Shown here: positions 1 through 5,226 of the stretch, one piece after another
Position numbering within the stretch: position 1 is the stretch's first letter
Layout of the letters: the number at the start of each line of letters is the position of its first letter
NCBI GenBank assembly: GCA_022013635.1
Contig: JAKLPX010000171.1
Coordinates: 1 to 5,226 of the forward strand
Length of the DNA stretch: 5,226 nt
Direction of reading: 5' to 3'
From: Candidatus Delongbacteria bacterium
GTDB lineage: Bacteria; UBA4055
Program-made: the position numbers and the translations under genes
The notes under the pieces: model-generated
Databases searched by the model: none
Told to the model about the DNA's origin: nothing
What the model saw: the letters and a program-made list of their open reading frames with translations, nothing else

Positions 1-2710
1 CAACCTTCACACTGCAATCACATTTATGGTACATAGTCGAACAGCATTTTTCATGAATGTTCACGAGCTTAATATTCTTGTCTTGCTTCAAAGAATTGAT
101 CCTAAATCCAAGAACTGCATTTTCCTTGTTTATTTCGGAACCGATAAAATAGATCGTTCCTGCTTTATCAAGGTCTTCAAATGGAACATTAGCAAACCAA
201 TTATGCTTGAACCCGCATTCTTTCCCGTGATACAGGAATGATGACAAATTATTTGTTTTCACGCCTTGTCTTGCAAGTTTTGAAGTCAGAAACAGTTCTT
301 CATTAGTAAGTCTTCCGCCAGCCATAAATGAGTTCTCTTCCGGCTTGACATTTTTAACTCTATCAATAATCGTGTTATAAGCTTCAGCAAAACTCACTTC
401 ATTCCACTCTCCGTTCTTTTTTACCATCGGTTTAAGAATTCTGCTCTTATCGTTCAGATATTTATATCCGAATTTTGCGTATTTACAGATATTTCCGTCA
501 GGATTAGCTGCGGTTTTTCTTCCTTCGGCTTTTATAAAATATCCGCCTTTATGATGAATGGTTATTCCGCATCCTATTGAACAGTAATTGCATACAGATT
601 CAATAGTTTCGGTTTTGAACGGACCGGGTTTGAATTGTTTGTTTTCAGAAATTGCCCCCGTGGGACAAGTATCAATACACATACCGCATGATTCGCAGGT
701 TGTATCTTTTAGAGACGCACCCATTGCCGGAGCTACGAAAGTATCAAAACCTCTGTTTACCAATCCCAGAGCGTTCGCACCTACGATCTCTTTACAGACT
801 CTGACGCATCTTGAACATAAAATACATTTATTGTTATCTATCTCAATGTATGGATGGGAATAATCAACTTTGTATTTTTGAAATGAACCGCCGTATTTCT
901 TTTGATCTATCTGATACTCCATCGAATATTTTTTAAGGTCGCAAACGAAATACCCGTTACAGCCGCATTCAAGACATCTGTTGACTTCATTTTCTGCCTG
1001 TTCACATGTGTAACCGAGTTCGACTTCGTTGAAATTTTTTCTCAGATTAGCTGGTAAAACGGGCATTTCCTCCCTGAATTGAGGATAAAATTCATTCTTA
1101 TAGTCAGAAGAATTTTGATCTTCAAAATTATCTTTTTTACTCACGAATTCGCTTGTTTCGCCTACTATTTTCTGCCCTGTTAGATATTGATGACAGCTTC
1201 TTGCCGCTAACCTTCCCTGAGCTATTGCCTCAACTAAAGTGGCGGCTCCTGTAACCGCATCGCCGGCAGCAAAAATGTTTTTTGCTCCGGTCTGCAATGT
1301 TTTTGGATTTGTGTCAATATCTCCCCATTTATTCAATTTGAACTCGCCTTCCGAATGCGGTTTGATATTTTCAACAAAATCCACATCGGTTTTCTGACCG
1401 ATGGCGGCTAAAATATAATCTAATTCAATGTCAAGTTCAGAACCCTGAACTGGTATCGGTCTTCTTCTGCCGGACTCATCAGGCGCGCCCAATTCCATTT
1501 TGACGCATTTTAAAGATTTCAGCCTTCCGTTCTCGTCCTTATTGACTTTTAACGGTGCTGTCAGAAATAAATATTCAACGCCTTCAAATTTCGATTCATG
1601 GATTTCTATCGGGTTTGCAGGCATTTCTTTTTCTGATCTTCTATAGATAATATAGGACTTTTCGGCTCCGCATCTTAAAGCACTTCTGCAGCAATCCATC
1701 GCCGTATTTCCGCCGCCGATAGTTGCTACTATTTTATCTTTAAAATCGAATCTCTTGCCTGTTAATTCCATTGTTCTGAGGAAGTCAATTCCTGAAAGTA
1801 CACCTTCTGCGTCTTCTCCTTCAACTCTCATATCGGTGCCCTTCTGGCACCCGACAGTAGTTATCATTGCATCATAGTTATTTTTAACATACTTATAATC
1901 AATGTCTTTTCCGAATTTCTTGCTGCATGAAATGGTAACGCCCAATTCCGTGATCGAATCCACTTCTTTTTGAATAATTTCGTTCGGCAGTCTGTATTCC
2001 GGAATTCCGTACCTTAGCATACCTCCGGCGTATGGATTACCTTCAATAATGTCTACATGATGCCCTTCTAGAGCAAGATAATATGCTGATGTGAGCCCTG
2101 CCGGTCCTGCTCCTACTATAAATATTTTTTTACCAGAATCAGCTTTTTTCTCAGGCATAAATTTATTTTTCTCGAAATCTTTATCGGAAGTGTATCTTTT
2201 CAGATAATCAATTCCGACTCCGACTTCATCAACAAGATTTCTTCTGCATGCAACTTCACAAGGTCTGACACAAACTCTTCCGCAGATGGCAGGCAAAGGA
2301 TTTTTTTCCTTGATCAGGCATATAGCTTCGGTATATAATCCTTTTTCAATTAGCGCGATGTATCCCTGAACATCAACACCGGCCGGGCATGTAAGTTTAC
2401 ATGGTCCGAGACAATCCGCATAGTGATTGCTGAGCAAAAGTTCCAGAGCTGTTTTTCTTGATTTTCTCACTCTGTCGCTGTTGGTTAATATCTTCATGTC
2501 GTTATTGATCTTTGTCGAACAGGCCGGTTGAAGTGTCCTCATTTTCTCGATCTCAACGATGCACAAAAAACAAGAAGAATACGGTTTCAGCCTTTCATCG
2601 TGGCAAAGCGTAGGTATCTCTATGCCGTTCTTTCTGCAAAGTTCAAGAACTGTATCACCCCTGTTGCCTGTGTACTCTTTATTATCAATATATACTTTAA
2701 TTCCTTCCAT
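1..2710 (-). CDS. NuoG/GltD/molybdopterin-oxidoreductase fusion, NADPH-linked iron-sulfur flavoprotein (3' end cut by window)
   Basis: The frame is open for 903 codons from ATG at 2710 to the left edge, so the C-terminus is missing. Domains seen: NuoG-type [2Fe-2S] at residues 1-80 (C36, C47, C50, C64 with CX10CX2CX13C spacing); GltD-type N-terminal clusters (C100/C104/C108 and C143/C147/C151/C155); FAD site GAGPAG at 200-205; the GltD motif LRYGIPEYRLP at 232-242; NADPH site GGGNTAMD at 332-339 with YRRSEKEMP at 356-364; second FAD motif AAGDA at 481-485; CLECGC cluster (C579, C582, C584, C590); two [4Fe-4S] motifs (C629-C639, C672-C682); and a molybdopterin-domain cluster (C707, C710, C714, C742) followed by an FDH/NuoG-like domain. 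It probably serves as the NADP(H)-side subunit of a cytoplasmic complex with the upstream genes. The molybdopterin domain seems degenerate, with no Cys/Sec at the expected catalytic position (Tyr827), so formate dehydrogenase activity is doubtful. Domain assignment is firm; substrate is inferred. Confidence 0.9.
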   Translation of the reverse strand, partial: MEGIKVYIDNKEYTGNRGDTVLELCRKNGIEIPTLCHDERLKPYSSCFLCIVEIEKMRTLQPACSTKINNDMKILTNSDRVRKSRKTALELLLSNHYADCLGPCKLTCPAGVDVQGYIALIEKGLYTEAICLIKEKNPLPAICGRVCVRPCEVACRRNLVDEVGVGIDYLKRYTSDKDFEKNKFMPEKKADSGKKIFIVGAGPAGLTSAYYLALEGHHVDIIEGNPYAGGMLRYGIPEYRLPNEIIQKEVDSITELGVTISCSKKFGKDIDYKYVKNNYDAMITTVGCQKGTDMRVEGEDAEGVLSGIDFLRTMELTGKRFDFKDKIVATIGGGNTAMDCCRSALRCGAEKSYIIYRRSEKEMPANPIEIHESKFEGVEYLFLTAPLKVNKDENGRLKSLKCVKMELGAPDESGRRRPIPVQGSELDIELDYILAAIGQKTDVDFVENIKPHSEGEFKLNKWGDIDTNPKTLQTGAKNIFAAGDAVTGAATLVEAIAQGRLAARSCHQYLTGQKIVGETSEFVSKKDNFEDQNSSDYKNEFYPQFREEMPVLPANLRKNFNEVELGYTCEQAENEVNRCLECGCNGYFVCDLKKYSMEYQIDQKKYGGSFQKYKVDYSHPYIEIDNNKCILCSRCVRVCKEIVGANALGLVNRGFDTFVAPAMGASLKDTTCESCGMCIDTCPTGAISENKQFKPGPFKTETIESVCNYCSIGCGITIHHKGGYFIKAEGRKTAANPDGNICKYAKFGYKYLNDKSRILKPMVKKNGEWNEVSFAEAYNTIIDRVKNVKPEENSFMAGGRLTNEELFLTSKLARQGVKTNNLSSFLYHGKECGFKHNWFANVPFEDLDKAGTIYFIGSEINKENAVLGFRINSLKQDKNIKLVNIHEKCCSTMYHKCDCSVKV

Positions 2711-2717
2711 TATCGTA

Positions 2718-2723
2718 TCCCTT
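2718..2723 (-). promoter_or_regulatory. Ribosome binding site of the fusion flavoprotein gene
   Basis: The minus strand reads AAGGGA seven bases before ATG 2710, within the 16-base gap after the NuoF-like stop codon. That gap is too short for an obvious separate promoter or terminator, which supports cotranscription. Confidence 0.65.
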
Positions 2724-2726
2724 AGT

Positions 2727-4514
<1,788 letters not shown>

Positions 4515-4515
4515 T

Positions 4516-4899
4516 TTACGGTTCCCTCTCATTTCCTATTGCAAGAGCATATTCTTCCACAATTTTACCTTTCAGCACATGCTCTTCAAATATTTTTTTT
4601 ATTTTACTTTCGTTAAGCGAACTGTATTTTACGGGTGATTCCCCTTTGAGTTCTACCGTAGCCATCGGCTCTTTGCTGCAGAATCCGGCGCAACCGGAAG
4701 TTGTTACGATAATATCGTCTCGTTTTGATTCTTCAATTATTTTAATAACAGTGTTCATAATTGTTCTCGCTCCTGCAGCTATTCCGCAGGTACCCATATG
4801 AACTGTTATCTTGGCAACGGAGCTTCCTTCGCGAAGAATTGTAGTTTTTCTGACTTTATTCCTTATTTCTTCAAGGTCGGCGATACTTAATTTAGGCAT
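4516..4899 (-). CDS. HndB-like thioredoxin-fold [2Fe-2S] ferredoxin subunit
   Basis: A 127-residue protein matching the small (2Fe-2S) ferredoxin-domain subunit found between NuoE-like and NuoF-like genes in Hnd-type operons. A charged helical N-terminus (LEEIRNKVRK, then REGS) leads to the family signature MGTCGIAAGAR at 35-45, then SGCAGFCSKEP at 68-78, and a C-terminal EEHVLKGKIVEEY at 105-117 typical of the family. Cluster-ligand candidates are C38, C70 and C74; there is no fourth cysteine, which I recall as usual for HndB-type proteins. It is expected to relay electrons between the NuoE-like and NuoF-like subunits. The start at 4899 is supported by GGAGG at 4909-4913, nine bases upstream. 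It overlaps the end of the NuoE-like gene by 8 bases, and its last codons contain the ribosome binding site of the next gene. Family assignment is firm; the exact electron route is inferred. Confidence 0.92.
   Translation of the reverse strand: MPKLSIADLEEIRNKVRKTTILREGSSVAKITVHMGTCGIAAGARTIMNTVIKIIEESKRDDIIVTTSGCAGFCSKEPMATVELKGESPVKYSSLNESKIKKIFEEHVLKGKIVEEYALAIGNEREP
4524..4529 (-). promoter_or_regulatory. Ribosome binding site deciding the NuoF-like start
   Basis: The minus strand reads AGAGGG nine bases before ATG 4514 and overlaps the end of the HndB-like coding region. The junction is TAA, one base, then ATG. This favours ATG 4514 over the in-frame ATG at 4532, which lies just upstream of this motif and has AGGA only one or two bases ahead of it. 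Confidence 0.65.
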
Positions 4900-5226
4900 C
4901 TTGTTTTTCCTCCAGTAACTTATAATGTTTAATGATTTTTGAAATATCCGCTCTTCTCAATTTCCCATATACATCTTCATTAACTGTGATTACAGGTGCT
5001 AATCCGCAGCAACCTAGGCATGAGACCGATTCGAGAGTGAAAAGCCTGTCTTCTGTTGTTTTACCATCCTCAACATTCAACTCGATCATTAAAGCGTTTG
5101 TTATATCACTCGCGTTTTGAACATGACATGCCGTTCCATGAGATACCTTGATAATCTTTTTACCTACAGGAAAAAGCCTGAACTGCGAATAGAAAGTAAG
5201 GACTCCGTAGGTATGACTTTCGCTTA
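4892..5226 (-). CDS. NuoE/HndA-like [2Fe-2S] subunit, N-terminus cut by window
   Basis: The last 110 codons of a NuoE-family subunit (usually about 160 residues) are present and the frame is open to the right edge; the first complete codon is at 5224. ATG 5089 is internal, because the conserved sequence YGVLTFYSQFRLFPVGK lies upstream of it. The fragment carries the family blocks GTACHV (visible residues 30-35), LFTLESVSCLGCCGLAPV (61-78) and a C-terminal VYGKLRRADI. Ligands C33, C69 and C73 keep the canonical spacing (CX35CX3C). The first ligand of the usual CX4C pair is instead Ser28 (TCT at 5141-5143). In the family this thioredoxin-fold subunit sits next to the NuoF flavin and carries one [2Fe-2S] cluster. 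Its position directly before the HndB-like and NuoF-like genes fits an HndABC-type core. Identity is firm; cluster content is uncertain because of the Ser. Confidence 0.92.
   Translation of the reverse strand, partial: SESHTYGVLTFYSQFRLFPVGKKIIKVSHGTACHVQNASDITNALMIELNVEDGKTTEDRLFTLESVSCLGCCGLAPVITVNEDVYGKLRRADISKIIKHYKLLEEKQDA
4909..4913 (-). promoter_or_regulatory. Ribosome binding site of the HndB-like gene
   Basis: The minus strand reads GGAGG nine bases before ATG 4899. It lies inside the last codons of the NuoE-like gene, so translation of the two is probably coupled. It is the strongest Shine-Dalgarno match in the window and fixes the start of the 127-residue protein. Confidence 0.8.

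Noticed and set aside
588..863. Plus-strand open frame of 91 codons
   Set aside because: It is antisense to the cysteine-rich ferredoxin region of the fusion protein and shows no protein-like motif of its own.
1..2710. Active selenocysteine formate dehydrogenase
   Set aside because: There is no in-frame TGA in the visible part and the expected catalytic position reads Tyr, so this name is not supported.
4515..4532. Start of the NuoF-like gene at ATG 4532
   Set aside because: ATG 4514 has better ribosome-binding-site spacing and matches the family N-terminus; the extra residues MRGNRK look like translated leader.
4593..4600. A8 run on the coding strand of the HndB-like gene as a possible frameshift site
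   Set aside because: The frame continues normally through family-typical C-terminal sequence, and no alternative frame product or downstream stimulatory structure is evident; it simply encodes lysine codons in an A-rich gene.
4892..5089. A 65-residue protein starting at ATG 5089
   Set aside because: Conserved NuoE sequence continues in the same frame upstream to the window edge, so this ATG is internal to a truncated gene.

Overview
The window is one tightly packed minus-strand operon with no visible promoter, terminator, RNA gene or mobile element. Read in the direction of transcription (from the right edge leftward) it holds four genes: the C-terminal two thirds of a NuoE/HndA-like [2Fe-2S] subunit, a complete small HndB-like [2Fe-2S] protein, a complete HndC/NuoF-like flavin subunit with extra ferredoxin domains, and the first 903 codons of a very large iron-sulfur flavoprotein that runs off the left edge. 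Junctions are an 8-base overlap, a 1-base gap and a 16-base gap, and each internal start has a Shine-Dalgarno-like sequence.

The first three genes match the NuoE-HndB-NuoF core of cytoplasmic NAD-linked complexes of the electron-bifurcating type (HydABC/HndABCD hydrogenases, Stn-type transhydrogenase, Hyl/Hyt formate dehydrogenases). In an Hnd operon the fourth gene would be an [FeFe] hydrogenase. Here it is a fusion of a NuoG-type [2Fe-2S] domain, a GltD/NfnB-type FAD and NADPH domain, a CLECGC cysteine cluster, a 2x[4Fe-4S] ferredoxin domain and a molybdopterin-oxidoreductase (formate dehydrogenase alpha/NuoG-like) domain. The simplest reading is a soluble complex passing electrons between NAD(H) at the NuoF-like subunit, NADP(H) at the GltD-like domain, and probably ferredoxin.

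Three details depart from the textbook form. The molybdopterin domain appears to lack the catalytic Cys/Sec, the lysine after its [4Fe-4S] cluster, and the usual DPRRT pterin-site motif, so it may not be an active formate dehydrogenase. The NuoE-like subunit has Ser where the first cluster cysteine is expected. A cysteine-rich segment sits where the DPRRT motif should be.

The organism is probably an anaerobic or fermentative bacterium of moderately low GC content, judged from the enzyme type, the number of oxygen-sensitive clusters and the A/T-rich codons (AAA, GAA, ATA and AGA are common). The sequence does not fix the phylum; clear Shine-Dalgarno sites fit Clostridia-like or Ignavibacteria-like lineages, but this is a guess.
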